A stretch of 64,000 nucleotides of DNA from Colwellia sp. PAMC 21821. Lineage in GTDB: Bacteria; Pseudomonadota; Gammaproteobacteria; Enterobacterales; Alteromonadaceae. This document shows, piece by piece, positions 18,630-27,640 of this stretch. Numbering within the stretch: the first letter of the stretch is position 1; every line of letters begins with the position of its first letter. The notes beneath the pieces were generated by a model. The model had not been told where the DNA came from, made no database searches, and was given only the letters and a program-made list of their open reading frames with translations. A program made the translations under genes and the position numbers. The stretch covers positions 496,001 to 560,000 of the forward strand of contig NZ_CP014943.1 in NCBI RefSeq assembly GCF_002077175.1, in the 5' to 3' direction.

Positions 18630-18675
18630 TCCGAGCGGTTGCTTAGGACGGAATAAAAACGTCCTTATACTCGGA
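18630..18675 (+). promoter_or_regulatory. Hairpin covering the decarboxylase ribosome binding site
   Basis: The outer stem TCCGAG/CTCGGA encloses an inner stem AGGACG/CGTCCT with an A-rich loop. The 3' strand of the outer stem is the Shine-Dalgarno element itself (CTCGGAGAA before ATGG). Forming the stem should block translation. A short alternative pairing, CTCG at 18613 with CGAG at 18632, could release it but is weak. Confidence 0.55.
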
Positions 18676-18682
18676 GAATACC

Positions 18683-19912
18683 ATGGCTTTATCGACTCAA
18701 TTAAAAGATTACACAATCAAACTACCTGCAGCAGCGGTTGCCGCTAATCAAAGCGAATGCTTTGCCTATGCGCAACCAACCAATCAAGAAATTGAACAAC
18801 TAGCAGCACAGTTTGGTGCGCCTTTAATGGTGCTTGACTGCGAAGCTATTCGTCGCCAATACCATGCACTTAAAAATGCACTTCCAGGCGTTACATTACA
18901 CTTTGCATTAAAGCCTTTGCCACATGCAGCGGTTGTACGTACATTATTAGCAGAAGGCGCGAGCTTTGATTTAGCCACCAGCGGTGAAATTGATTTAGTG
19001 GCGAGTGAAGGCGTTCCGAGCGAGCTGACTATTCACTCACATCCTATCAAGCGTGATAGCGACATTCGTGATGCATTAGCTTATGGCTGTACTGTGTTTG
19101 TGGTAGATAACATCAACGAACTAGAAAAATTTATTGCTTACAAAGATCAAGCAGAAATTTTAGTGCGTTTAAGCTTTCGCAACAAAGATGCTTTTGCTGA
19201 TTTATCTAAAAAGTTTGGTTGTAGCCCTGAAATGGCAATCGAAATTATTACCTATGCTCAACAGTTAGGTATTCGTATTAAAGGCTTGTCATTCCATGTG
19301 GGTTCGCAAACAGCTAGCCCAACTAAATACGTAGACGCGATAAACACTTGTGCAAAAGTTATTGCACAAGTCAGTGAGCTTGGTTTACCAGCATTAAGCA
19401 CGTTAGACATTGGTGGTGGTTTTCCAGTGCCTTACAGTGCTGATGTACTGCCGATTGATGTATTTTGCGCGCCAATTAACGTTGCCCTTGCACAATTACC
19501 AGAAACCATGCAAATACTGGCTGAACCTGGTCGCTTTATTGTTGCAAGCTGCGTAACCAGCGTGGCATCTGTAATGGGTCAAGCCGAGCGTGAAGGCAAA
19601 ACATGGTACTACTTAGATGACGGTATTTACGGCTCGTTCAGCGGATTAATGTTTGACGAAGCGGCGTACCCAATTGACAGTGCGAAACAAGACGGCATGC
19701 GTTTTGACTCAGTACTAGCAGGCCCAACATGCGACAGCATTGACGTGGTAAGCGAGTCAATTATGTTACCTAAGCTAAACAATGGTGATTTAATTATTAG
19801 CCGTATGATGGGTGCGTACACACTAGCAACGGCTACTGATTTTAACTTCTTCAAACGTGCAGAAGTTGTAGTATTAAATGAGCAAGTACACAGCCAAGAA
19901 TTAACCGGCTAA
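18683..19912 (+). CDS. Fold-type III ornithine/lysine decarboxylase
   Basis: A PLP enzyme of the alanine-racemase-fold group (eukaryotic-type ODC, also bacterial L/ODC), making putrescine or cadaverine. The PLP lysine is Lys77 in FALKPLP; HVGSQ, DIGGGFP and AEPGRF form the phosphate site and GPTCDSIDVV holds the active-site Cys and Asp from the partner subunit. At 409 aa it is the normal size. Substrate choice between ornithine and lysine is not resolved by eye. It is unrelated to E. coli SpeC, which has another fold. It starts after a CGGAGAA ribosome site that is buried in a leader hairpin and ends at a terminator. Confidence 0.88.
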   Translation: MALSTQLKDYTIKLPAAAVAANQSECFAYAQPTNQEIEQLAAQFGAPLMVLDCEAIRRQYHALKNALPGVTLHFALKPLPHAAVVRTLLAEGASFDLATSGEIDLVASEGVPSELTIHSHPIKRDSDIRDALAYGCTVFVVDNINELEKFIAYKDQAEILVRLSFRNKDAFADLSKKFGCSPEMAIEIITYAQQLGIRIKGLSFHVGSQTASPTKYVDAINTCAKVIAQVSELGLPALSTLDIGGGFPVPYSADVLPIDVFCAPINVALAQLPETMQILAEPGRFIVASCVTSVASVMGQAEREGKTWYYLDDGIYGSFSGLMFDEAAYPIDSAKQDGMRFDSVLAGPTCDSIDVVSESIMLPKLNNGDLIISRMMGAYTLATATDFNFFKRAEVVVLNEQVHSQELTG

Positions 19913-19969
19913 TAGCTCAAGCAAAGTTCCCTCCGCGACAGATACGCAGGCTTGTATCCGTACAAACAT

Positions 19970-19996
19970 AAAACGCAGTTTACTACTGCGTTTTTT
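19970..19996 (+). terminator. Terminator of the decarboxylase gene
   Basis: AAAACGCAG-TTTACTA-CTGCGTTTT stem and a T-rich tail. Confidence 0.85.
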
Positions 19997-20173
19997 CTTT
20001 TAAACAATATTGGCTTTATTGATAGACTATAAAAAAATTCAAATTAACCATAATGCCCTAGCTAATTGTTGTATGCCGGAAAGTGGATGTATTGTTATTT
20101 CGCTTTATTCAATAACGGTTAACTATGCTAGAATCTAACTATATTATTATTTAAAAATTATTAGGCGTATTTC

Positions 20174-20551
20174 ATGTCTGAACATTCAACTTACGAAATT
20201 TGTGTTGAACCTATAGAACTTTATAAATTACTTAAAATTGCCAATATGGTTGGCGGTGGCGGCGAAGCTAAAACCATGATCAGTGAAGGTGGTGTTAAAG
20301 TAAATAAAGAAGTTACCGTGCAAAAGCGTAAAAAAATTCGCCACGGCGATATTGTCGAACTTAACGGTAAAGCGATTAAAATAGCTTATAACCCAGCCCA
20401 AAAATCTGCAGAGTTCATTAACACCGTTGTCTCAGCGACTAAAAATGCAAAAAAGAAAAAAAGAGCTAACAGTAAAGCGCCAGTTGCTTCATCTGAAGCT
20501 GCTAAAAAACCATTAGCTGATAAGCCGAAAAGAAAGCCTACTTCAGTTTAA
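20174..20551 (+). CDS. S4-domain RNA-binding protein (YbcJ-like) with a basic tail
   Basis: The first 70 residues are an S4 fold: YKLLKIANMVGGGGEAKTMI, then EGGVKVNKEV and HGDIVELNGK, as in E. coli YbcJ. Such small S4 proteins bind structured RNA, probably the ribosome. Unlike YbcJ (70 aa) it continues with about 50 mostly Lys/Ala/Ser residues (NAKKKKRANSK, KPKRKPTSV) that look disordered and RNA-binding. It is monocistronic and closed by a terminator. Confidence 0.8.
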   Translation: MSEHSTYEICVEPIELYKLLKIANMVGGGGEAKTMISEGGVKVNKEVTVQKRKKIRHGDIVELNGKAIKIAYNPAQKSAEFINTVVSATKNAKKKKRANSKAPVASSEAAKKPLADKPKRKPTSV

Positions 20552-20610
20552 TTGGGCAGAGTTTTATTCTTAGTAGATTTAAAAATAGTAGCTTTTTAAG
20601 AAATGTCATC

Positions 20611-20650
20611 AAAAACCGAAAAATTTATTAATAAAGCTTTTCGGTTTTTT
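20611..20650 (+). terminator. Terminator of the S4-domain gene
   Basis: AAAAACCGAAAA pairs with TTTTCGGTTTTTT across a 15-base loop, followed by T runs. Confidence 0.8.
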
Positions 20651-20782
20651 TGTTTTTATTTAACGAAAATAAAACACCCATATCAAAAACACTAACTCCA
20701 GGTTTAGTTTGGGTTGAATTGGTTAGCTTTGCTTAGTGAAATAAATAACTGCTAAAATACCTCAGTTTTTCGTCTATCGCAC

Positions 20783-21010
20783 TATATCCAAGCCACTTGA
20801 AGGTGTAGGATTCAGCAAGCCGAGCAAGGTTTAGCACCAAGGCATTGATTGAAGACGAAACCATGGATGGTAAAGGTAGAGCGAAGCAGGATGCCAGAGC
20901 CGAGAATGGTTGCTCCATTGTCGAAATCAATAACGCCGGAGATGACCCTTTATCGCCTTGTCCGCAGGGAGCTAAGCTCTAAAACTGCATCTTCAAGTGG
21001 TTTGGGTATA
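20783..21010. repeat. MITE-like element with inverted ends
   Basis: Ends TATATCCAAGCCACTTGAAG and (reverse complement of the right end) TATACCCAAACCACTTGAAG agree at most positions. The 228-bp interior is richer in G and C than the flanks (for example AGAGCGAAGCAGGATGCCAG) and contains only spurious frames. No transposase is inside. It ends 17 bp before the cyclophilin start. Confidence 0.65.
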
Positions 21011-21027
21011 TATATAAAGGTAATCAC

Positions 21028-21639
21028 GTGATCAGAATTTTATTAGTTTTTCTTAGCATATTTATGTCGTTTCATGTGTTTTCTACAAATACGCAAGGAC
21101 AATATATTCAACCGAGTAACTTGTCCCCGAAAGTGCGTATAGAAACCAATATGGGTAATATCATTATTGAACTTGACCGCTACCGTTCGAGAATTGCCGC
21201 TAATAACTTTTTAGGTTATATAACGCGCGGACAATACGATAAAACCCTGATCCACCGTGTAGAAGAAGGCTATCTTATACAGGCCGGTGGCTTTATGACT
21301 AAATACACTGAAATTGAGTCCGACGAGCCAATTTTTAATGAATCAGGTAATGGCTTAACCAACAGCGAAGGCACAATAGCGATGGCAAAACAGCTAAACG
21401 ACGCCCATTCAGCAACTAGCCAATTTTTTATTAACCTTAATGACAATACTAATTTAGATCCCGGTCGTTCGTGGGGCTATGCTGTTTTTGGCGAAGTGAT
21501 TGAAGGTTATGAAGTTCTAGAAGCGATCGCACAAGTGGAAGTGGGTTACAGTGAGCAATTAGGCTACACAACTGTGCCGAAAGAAATGATCACAATCATT
21601 AGGGTAGTTATTCTTGATGAAGAACTATCTGATGAATAG
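21028..21639 (+). CDS. Peptidyl-prolyl cis-trans isomerase, cyclophilin type, exported
   Basis: It speeds cis-trans isomerisation of proline bonds, here in the periplasm. A signal peptide (RILLVFLSIFMSFHVFS) precedes the cyclophilin domain: VRIETNMGNIIIELD, NNFLGYI, the AQ-type core GTIAMAK and TSQFFIN (catalytic Phe/Gln region), then WGYAVFGEV. At 203 aa it resembles PpiA/PpiB-like proteins. The start is GTG with AAAGG 8 bp upstream. A MITE-like repeat ends directly before it, so its promoter may be supplied or displaced by that element. Confidence 0.88.
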   Translation: MIRILLVFLSIFMSFHVFSTNTQGQYIQPSNLSPKVRIETNMGNIIIELDRYRSRIAANNFLGYITRGQYDKTLIHRVEEGYLIQAGGFMTKYTEIESDEPIFNESGNGLTNSEGTIAMAKQLNDAHSATSQFFINLNDNTNLDPGRSWGYAVFGEVIEGYEVLEAIAQVEVGYSEQLGYTTVPKEMITIIRVVILDEELSDE

Positions 21640-21768
21640 TTAGCTGAAATATCAATGGGGTCACACATATCAATGGTATCAATAGGGTCAGAGTCTGAGC
21701 GATCCTCACAAAATATCAGAGTCTCTCAATGATATAGAAGGGAAGAGTTGAGTTTACGCCAACAGCCA

Positions 21769-23286
21769 TTAGTTAAATAAAACTGACTCTTTATTTTTTT
21801 TCGTTACGCTTTCATTTGGTCGATTAGACATAATACTATGCGAGTCTTCAGACAAAATATAAGGCGTCAAAACAATAATAAGTTCGCGCCGCTGAATTTC
21901 ATCATCCATTGAAGTGAATAATTTTCCTAGTACCGGAATATCGCCTAGTAAGGGAACCTTTCCTTCGCGTTCTTCCGTGCTTTTACTGACTAAACCACCA
22001 ATAATGATCGGGGTTCGGTCAGGAATACGTGCAAATGTTCGTACTTTCTTGCTTGATGAACCTTGTTTTTCAGCCAGAAGTACACGCCCTCCATCTTCCG
22101 TTGGGGCATAAACTTCACCATTATTTTCGTCATCTTCCGACTCAACGGTAATATCAAGCTCTAAAGTTAACCATCTTCTGTCAGCTGAAACTCTAGGTTT
22201 TAAATTTAAGGTTATACCGATCAACAACGGGCTAAATTCATAAGAACTAACTTGCAATCCTCCTGTTTGACTAAGCGTACTGCGCAATTCGGGCGACTGA
22301 ATAACATCAACAATTTGAATAAAAGCTTGCCTGTTACTTACGGCTAGTACACTGGGACGCGACAGCACTTCAGCCTTACCCTCTTCAATCATAGCTTTTA
22401 AATACACCCGTTCTTGATGGCCAGGCGAATAGTCATTTTCACCATTAAGCGGATCGATAATAGAGTTTTTTAAATAATTAAAGGTGTCTAATCCTGGCAT
22501 CAAACTACCAATAGAAATTGATTTATCACCATCAACTTTATCGTATTGAATACCAAACTCTTGACTGTCTTCTTCTCTAATTTCTAACACCATAGTTTCG
22601 ATATAAACCTGTGGTGCTGGCACATCAAGCTTTTCATAAACTAACCATTTAAGTTTTTCAAATTTATTGGCTTTCGATGGATGGTAATACACCAGTAAAC
22701 GATCAAGCTCTGCGACATTTGACGTGCCAAGCGGGCTAATTTTAGTGCCACCCGCATCTGATATGTTATATCCCTCGCTATTATTTTCACCAAAAGCTAC
22801 TTTAAGATTATTCACTTGAGAAGGTAAAACAATAACCGGAAGTTCATCACAATTAAACTGACTTGCTGATTCGACGCTAACGTCTAGCACTTTATATCCC
22901 ATAAGGTTTAAGGTCATTGCCATGCTCGACAAGTCATGATTAGACAAGCGAATTTCTTCCAACATTAAGTCTTTTAAAGCGAAGGATTTTTGTTTTTTGG
23001 TTGTGGCATCTATACCGCAATTGTCAATATCAGCATAAAAGGCAGTTAAGGGATTTTCTACTTTCGACTTTACTAGATTGTTGTCGCTGTTATGCACTAA
23101 TTTAAGTGACGTATTCGAGGGAATACCATACAAATTGGGGATGGTTGGCTTATTTAAGTTTTCAGCTTTTACAGCAACTGACTCAGAAGGTTTTGCTTGT
23201 GTTGAATGTTTACTTTCATTTATCGAGCTACATGCACTCAATATAACCAGAGTAAGTATGCGGCAAACATTTATCCCAATACACAT
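21769..23286 (-). CDS. Secretin-domain lipoprotein (PilQ/MshL/GspD superfamily), orphan
   Basis: Secretins form the outer-membrane ring of type II secretion, pili and related machines. The N-terminal lipoprotein signal ends at LSAC. The C-terminal half (about residues 230-480) has the secretin domain: PAPQVYIETMVLEI, VLSRPSVLAVSNRQA and the signature VPLLGDIPVLGKLFTS followed by ELIIVLTPYIL. The 505-aa length is short for GspD; only one N-type domain is evident before it. No pilus or secretion gene is adjacent, so it is an orphan whose machine is unknown. Both flanks are repeat-rich. Confidence 0.78.
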   Translation of the reverse strand: MCIGINVCRILTLVILSACSSINESKHSTQAKPSESVAVKAENLNKPTIPNLYGIPSNTSLKLVHNSDNNLVKSKVENPLTAFYADIDNCGIDATTKKQKSFALKDLMLEEIRLSNHDLSSMAMTLNLMGYKVLDVSVESASQFNCDELPVIVLPSQVNNLKVAFGENNSEGYNISDAGGTKISPLGTSNVAELDRLLVYYHPSKANKFEKLKWLVYEKLDVPAPQVYIETMVLEIREEDSQEFGIQYDKVDGDKSISIGSLMPGLDTFNYLKNSIIDPLNGENDYSPGHQERVYLKAMIEEGKAEVLSRPSVLAVSNRQAFIQIVDVIQSPELRSTLSQTGGLQVSSYEFSPLLIGITLNLKPRVSADRRWLTLELDITVESEDDENNGEVYAPTEDGGRVLLAEKQGSSSKKVRTFARIPDRTPIIIGGLVSKSTEEREGKVPLLGDIPVLGKLFTSMDDEIQRRELIIVLTPYILSEDSHSIMSNRPNESVTKKNKESVLFN

Positions 23287-23715
23287 CCGCTGTCCTATTT
23301 TTAATAGTTATTATTAAAGCGTTATTTATGTCACCTCAAAGTAATTTAATAGTAGAAATAAAAGCTCGACTTAGCCAGAAAAGACAAAATTTAGTTATTT
23401 GGCAGCCAAAAGTGAATAACCGAAAAAACTGATTTAACAACTCCTATAGCATATATCGTAAGTGATTTTGGCGCTGGAATTAAGTTAATATATCAATGGG
23501 GTCAGTATCAATGGGGTCAAATTTTAAATACAATCTCTCTATCACGAGGTCAGAGTTAATGATGTAAGTATCAATAACTTTAACCCTATTGATTTGTCTT
23601 GATTTAAAGTATTGCGCTAACCATAATTTAATCCAAGTATTCTTTATAAAAACCAGATCATAAGTTATTTTATAATTGACATCGTGGTTTTTTATTGTTC
23701 AACTATTTATCGACA
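23287..23715. other. Intergenic region with dispersed TCAATGGGGTCA fragments
   Basis: This 430-bp stretch holds two adjacent copies of TATCAATGGGGTCA at about 23491-23519. The same motif occurs at 21650-21693 after the cyclophilin gene and, altered, at 25227-25258 after the deaminase gene. No gene is seen. They look like debris of a repeat family. Confidence 0.5.
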
Positions 23716-23838
23716 ATGATTTGAAGGCAATCATTAAATAGCTGTGGTCTATGACCAACTAATATTACACCTTTCCGGTTTGTGTATTATTGGCTTCTAC
23801 ATCCGGGTTTAAGTAATTAAGATTTTCTTAATTTTTTC
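23716..23838 (+). promoter_or_regulatory. Structured leader of the 8-oxoguanine deaminase gene
   Basis: Three successive hairpins: ATGATT-TGAAGGC-AATCAT (23716-23734), TGGTC-TAT-GACCA (23745-23757) and TACAC-N11-GTGTA with flanking A/T pairs (23761-23791). They are followed by an AT-rich stem AATTAAGA-TTT-TCTTAATT with a T run (23816-23838) that resembles a weak terminator. The gene begins 24 bp later after TAGGAG. The arrangement resembles a riboswitch or attenuator, but I cannot match a known class. Confidence 0.4.
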
Positions 23839-23862
23839 TAAACCTAATGACTAGGAGTTACT

Positions 23863-25215
23863 ATGCAGGTTACATCTCAACGAATTTGGATCAAAAATCC
23901 CCTCGACTGTTTAGACCCAGCTTACGCGGGTGGTATTGTTATTCAAGATGATATTATTGTTGAATTAATAGCTGCTGGCTCTGAGCCATCACAAGCTGTT
24001 GATGAAGTAGTTGATGCACATGAACACGTTCTTATCCCCGGCTTAATCAACGGGCATCATCATTTCTATCAAACATTAACTCGTGCTTTTCCTACCGCGT
24101 TAAATAAAAATCTATTCCCTTGGTTACAAAGTCTCTACCCGGTTTGGGCTAAGCTAACACCGGAGATGATAGCGACATCTACCCAAATAGCGCTTTGTGA
24201 ATTACTACTCTCTGGTTGTACTACAGCAAGTGATCATCATTATTTATTTCCTGATGGTTTAGAGCATGCTATTGATATTCAAGTAGAACAGGCGACAAAA
24301 TTAGGTATTCGCGTGCATCTTACCCGTGGTTCAATGAGCTTAGGTGAAGACCAGGGCGGTTTACCTCCTCGAACAACTATTCAAACTGATCGTGAAATTT
24401 TAGACGATAGCCAACGGTTAATTAAGGCCTATCACCAATATGAAGATGGTGCGATGACGCGTATTGCACTAGCGCCATGCTCACCATTTTCTGTTAGTGA
24501 AGAGTTAATGCGCGCAACGGGCGATTTAGCCCGTGAACTTGATGTTAGATTACATACTCATTTAGCCGAAACCCATGATGAAACAGACTTTTGCATACAA
24601 ATGTTTGGTGTACGTCCTGTCGACTACCTTGAGCGCGTTGGTTGGTTAAATAACCGTACGTGGTTGGCGCATGGTATTCACTTTAACGATGAAGAAATAG
24701 CACGATTAGGTAAAGCTAATGTGGGTATCGCCCATTGCCCCTCATCAAACATGCTCTTAGCGTCAGGGCAGTGTCCGACCATTGCACTGCAAAATGCGGG
24801 TTGTCCTGTGGGCCTTGGTGTTGATGGCTCTGCGTCAAATGATGGTTCGAATATGATTGGTGAAGTCCGCCAAGCGTTATTACTACAACGCTTACGTTAT
24901 GGCGCTAAAGAGATCACTCATCAAAAAGCCTTCGACTGGGCAACAAAAGGCTCAGCTGGGTGTTTAGGTCGTGATGATATTGGTGAAATAGCGGTGGGTA
25001 AACAAGCCGATATCGCTCTATTTAAACTTGATGAAATACGTTTTGCTGGCTCAGGATCACCTGTGGCAGCAATATTACTTTGTGGTGCAACTAAAGCAGA
25101 TAAAGTTATGGTTGCCGGTAAGTGGCGTGTGTTAGATGGTCAAGTAGTTGATATTGATATTAATCAATTAATGGCAAAACAAATTACGCTAGCTGCACAA
25201 TTAGCTCGTGCTTAA
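23863..25215 (+). CDS. 8-oxoguanine deaminase-like amidohydrolase
   Basis: Converts 8-oxoguanine to uric acid if it follows its nearest family; related members act on triazines or other purines. Metal ligands are in place: GHHHFYQTL (HxH), HTHLAETHDE, LAHGIHF and GLGVDGSASNDGSN (Asp). The length of 450 aa is typical. The SLGEDQGGLPP segment and the NDGSNMIGEVRQA ending of the active-site loop match the 8-oxoguanine deaminase group. TAGGAG lies 7 bp before the ATG. A structured leader precedes it. No purine-catabolism operon partners are visible. Confidence 0.8.
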   Translation: MQVTSQRIWIKNPLDCLDPAYAGGIVIQDDIIVELIAAGSEPSQAVDEVVDAHEHVLIPGLINGHHHFYQTLTRAFPTALNKNLFPWLQSLYPVWAKLTPEMIATSTQIALCELLLSGCTTASDHHYLFPDGLEHAIDIQVEQATKLGIRVHLTRGSMSLGEDQGGLPPRTTIQTDREILDDSQRLIKAYHQYEDGAMTRIALAPCSPFSVSEELMRATGDLARELDVRLHTHLAETHDETDFCIQMFGVRPVDYLERVGWLNNRTWLAHGIHFNDEEIARLGKANVGIAHCPSSNMLLASGQCPTIALQNAGCPVGLGVDGSASNDGSNMIGEVRQALLLQRLRYGAKEITHQKAFDWATKGSAGCLGRDDIGEIAVGKQADIALFKLDEIRFAGSGSPVAAILLCGATKADKVMVAGKWRVLDGQVVDIDINQLMAKQITLAAQLARA

Positions 25216-25400
25216 TTCACTTAAAATATCAATGGGGCCAAATATCAATAACCCCATTCATTGCTCTCACAGAAAATGCGTTCGTTTTTTCAAGCCGTAA
25301 ATCAATATTCTATGGATCAGCTAAAACTAGCGATGAAAAATAAAATCGCTAGTCAGTAAAAAATACCTTAGTAAATTTATATTCTTGTCTTAAAGCAAAG

Positions 25401-26213
25401 CTATTTCAATTTACTTGGCTTATCAATGAGTAGCTTTATTGCCGATATGATATTTTTTTGCTGTTTAATATTTCTTATTAAAATACGCCATGGTGTAAAA
25501 ACCACATCAAAAAATGCTACATCGTATTGGTAACCGACGACTCCGTAGCGCGGTTTTTCACCATCTGAGCAAACAAATGTTCCAAATAGCTTATCCCAAA
25601 TAATCAATACTCCAGCGTAGTTTTTATCGATATATTGCGGGTTACTAGCGTGATGAAGACAATGATGTGTTGGGGTATTAAAAACCTTACCTAATAACTT
25701 AAATTCTGGTCCCATTTCAGTATGGACAAAAAACTGAAATGCCAAGTTTAGCGCAACAATTGCTAATACTAACTTGGGCTCAAATCCTAAAATAATCAGC
25801 GGTAACCAAAACAGCCACATGCCAACCATAGGGTAGAAAAGGCTTTGCCTCATCGCGGTTGAAAAGTTCATATTGTTAGAGCTGTGATGAACAACATGAG
25901 CAGCCCATAGCCAATTACATTGATGACTGCTGCGGTGAAACCAATAATATAAAAAGTCCTGCAAAATAAATCCGGCAATAACTGAAAAAGCCGTCAATTC
26001 AAAAGAGAATAATGCAAAGGAAGAATGTAACCAAAAAAACAACGGCAACAAAGCTAACATGGCCAATATATCGGTGGCCTGATGCGAAAGTGCTAAGCCA
26101 AGGTTTAGCAAAAACTCTTTTATTGAGTAGCTATTTTTTCGCTTTAACAGCTCCATAATGATGGCGATAATAAATAATGGACTCAATAAAATTAAGATAA
26201 ACTCAACAGCCAT
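25401..26213 (-). CDS. Sterol desaturase / fatty acid hydroxylase family membrane protein
   Basis: An integral membrane di-iron enzyme of the FA_hydroxylase family. Three His clusters that hold the irons are present: HRSSH, HHSSNNMNF and HHCLHH. Several membrane segments (ILILLSPLFIIAIIM, MLALLPLFFWL, FWLPLIILGF) surround them. The substrate (lipid, sterol-like or carotenoid) is not known. Its start overlaps the end of the SRPBCC gene by 11 bp in the same direction, so the two form an operon, read divergently from an AraC regulator. Confidence 0.82.
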   Translation of the reverse strand: MAVEFILILLSPLFIIAIIMELLKRKNSYSIKEFLLNLGLALSHQATDILAMLALLPLFFWLHSSFALFSFELTAFSVIAGFILQDFLYYWFHRSSHQCNWLWAAHVVHHSSNNMNFSTAMRQSLFYPMVGMWLFWLPLIILGFEPKLVLAIVALNLAFQFFVHTEMGPEFKLLGKVFNTPTHHCLHHASNPQYIDKNYAGVLIIWDKLFGTFVCSDGEKPRYGVVGYQYDVAFFDVVFTPWRILIRNIKQQKNIISAIKLLIDKPSKLK

Positions 26214-26610
26214 TGACTGATCTCCATAGTCGTTTTCCTGCTAGGGTAAAGTCGTAATACATGACAAGCTTTAATAACCAAGTCGGTATCCAAGTGTTGC
26301 TCTGCCCTTCTATTTGATAATGTAAGTAATCACCATTAGCAGCTTGAATATAATTAATTTCGCCTCGATGGTTTTTAACCGGCCCGCTACCCTCTATTTG
26401 GTAGATAAGTTTACTATCACAAAGATGAAGGATTTTTTCCGTAAACTGATGGCCTCTCATGTTTATTAATCTACGGCGGCATGAATCATGTTTTTCAAGT
26501 TCAACAAATTCGCTGGCAAAAATTTCGCTTAAAAATGCACAATCAGCTAGACAAGACATATCGAAATGTTTCTCGCTTGGCAGTTTTATGGTGATGTCTA
26601 ATAATGTCAT
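26203..26610 (-). CDS. SRPBCC-like small protein
   Basis: 135 residues with the start-related fold pattern of a long beta sheet and a C-terminal helix (YQIEGSGPVKNHRGEI, DYLHYQIEGQ), reminiscent of SRPBCC ligand-binding proteins, but the match is weak and I do not assign a family firmly. It overlaps the following desaturase gene and lies 97 bp from a divergent AraC gene, which suggests a lipid-modifying or sensing role shared with the desaturase. Confidence 0.45.
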   Translation of the reverse strand: MTLLDITIKLPSEKHFDMSCLADCAFLSEIFASEFVELEKHDSCRRRLINMRGHQFTEKILHLCDSKLIYQIEGSGPVKNHRGEINYIQAANGDYLHYQIEGQSNTWIPTWLLKLVMYYDFTLAGKRLWRSVNGC

Positions 26611-26707
26611 ATTAAGTAATTTCGCAATGGCAAGTTATGCTAGCTTAATCTGTTTAATCGCGACATACTTGTTTAATCATGTCATTTTTTTGTCTTAAGG
26701 CGCCATA

Positions 26708-27640
26708 ATGTCAGATGTAAGCCGAGAATATTGTCAAATAATAGCCGCAAATATACCTAAGTCTTGGCTCAATTGTCAGCGGATACCTATTAAGATATAC
26801 CTACAGGGTTTGAATATTACCGCAAAAGAAATGCGCGATACTTTATGGGGTTTTACCGTGGGTAAAACGATTACAAGCGCTGAATATGGCTTACTCGGTT
26901 ATTTAGTGGAGTCGTGTGATTCTTTAAAGGCAGCACTTGACGCTTTATTGCAGTTTGATAAAACAGTGGCCGATATTGGTGAAATACAATTCACCAATAT
27001 TGGTAATACAGCCAGCCTAAAGTGGCTACCTTATTTTCAAAATCGTCATGCAGTTTTACGTAATATGACGGCTTGGGTTGCTACGGTAAGACGATTAACC
27101 GGTAAGCAATTAACCCCTACAGTTGTTAATCTACAGGATGATTTCTCTAGTAAGGAACTAAAAACCCTCACTGAATGGTTTGGTTGTTCGGTGCAAGCTT
27201 CGTGTGACTCAAATGACATAATTTTCGATATATCTTTATTAACTATGCCTATTTTAACGCGTAATGAACTGGTAAATAATCATTTGTTGTTAGCAACGCA
27301 AGAAGCTAAAAAGTCTTTTATCGATCAACGTGGCTGGTTAAGCCAAATACAGCCTGTGCTTCATAGCGCTGATTTACACCATTTTACGTTAATGACGTTG
27401 GCGGGAACACTCTGCATGTCGCCACGCACATTACAAAGAAAGCTCAAGCTAAATGAAATGAGTTTCAGTCAATTGCTTGACGATGAAAGAAAGCGGCGCT
27501 TTGAACAGTTTGGTAATATGATGCGAAAACAAATGTTAAGCAACTTACTTGGCTACAGTGAACAAGCCTCTCTAAATAGAGCCTCTAAGAGATGGTTTGG
27601 TGTTTCACCAAGTCAGTATTTTAAAAAACACAGCACGTGA
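26708..27640 (+). CDS. AraC-family transcriptional regulator
   Basis: The N-terminal domain (residues about 1-200) resembles the arabinose-binding-like sensor of OruR/ArgR-type regulators (EYGLLGYLVESCDSLKAAL is typical). The C-terminal 100 residues are the AraC double helix-turn-helix: GTLCMSPRTLQRKLK, then LLGYSEQASLNRASKRWFG and SPSQYF. It stands divergent from the SRPBCC/desaturase pair, which it likely controls. Alternatively it regulates a distant gene. No ligand is predictable. Confidence 0.85.
   Translation: MSDVSREYCQIIAANIPKSWLNCQRIPIKIYLQGLNITAKEMRDTLWGFTVGKTITSAEYGLLGYLVESCDSLKAALDALLQFDKTVADIGEIQFTNIGNTASLKWLPYFQNRHAVLRNMTAWVATVRRLTGKQLTPTVVNLQDDFSSKELKTLTEWFGCSVQASCDSNDIIFDISLLTMPILTRNELVNNHLLLATQEAKKSFIDQRGWLSQIQPVLHSADLHHFTLMTLAGTLCMSPRTLQRKLKLNEMSFSQLLDDERKRRFEQFGNMMRKQMLSNLLGYSEQASLNRASKRWFGVSPSQYFKKHST

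Noticed and set aside
20849..21031. 60-codon open frame inside the MITE-like element
   Set aside because: No ribosome site, overlaps the repeat and is not like a protein.
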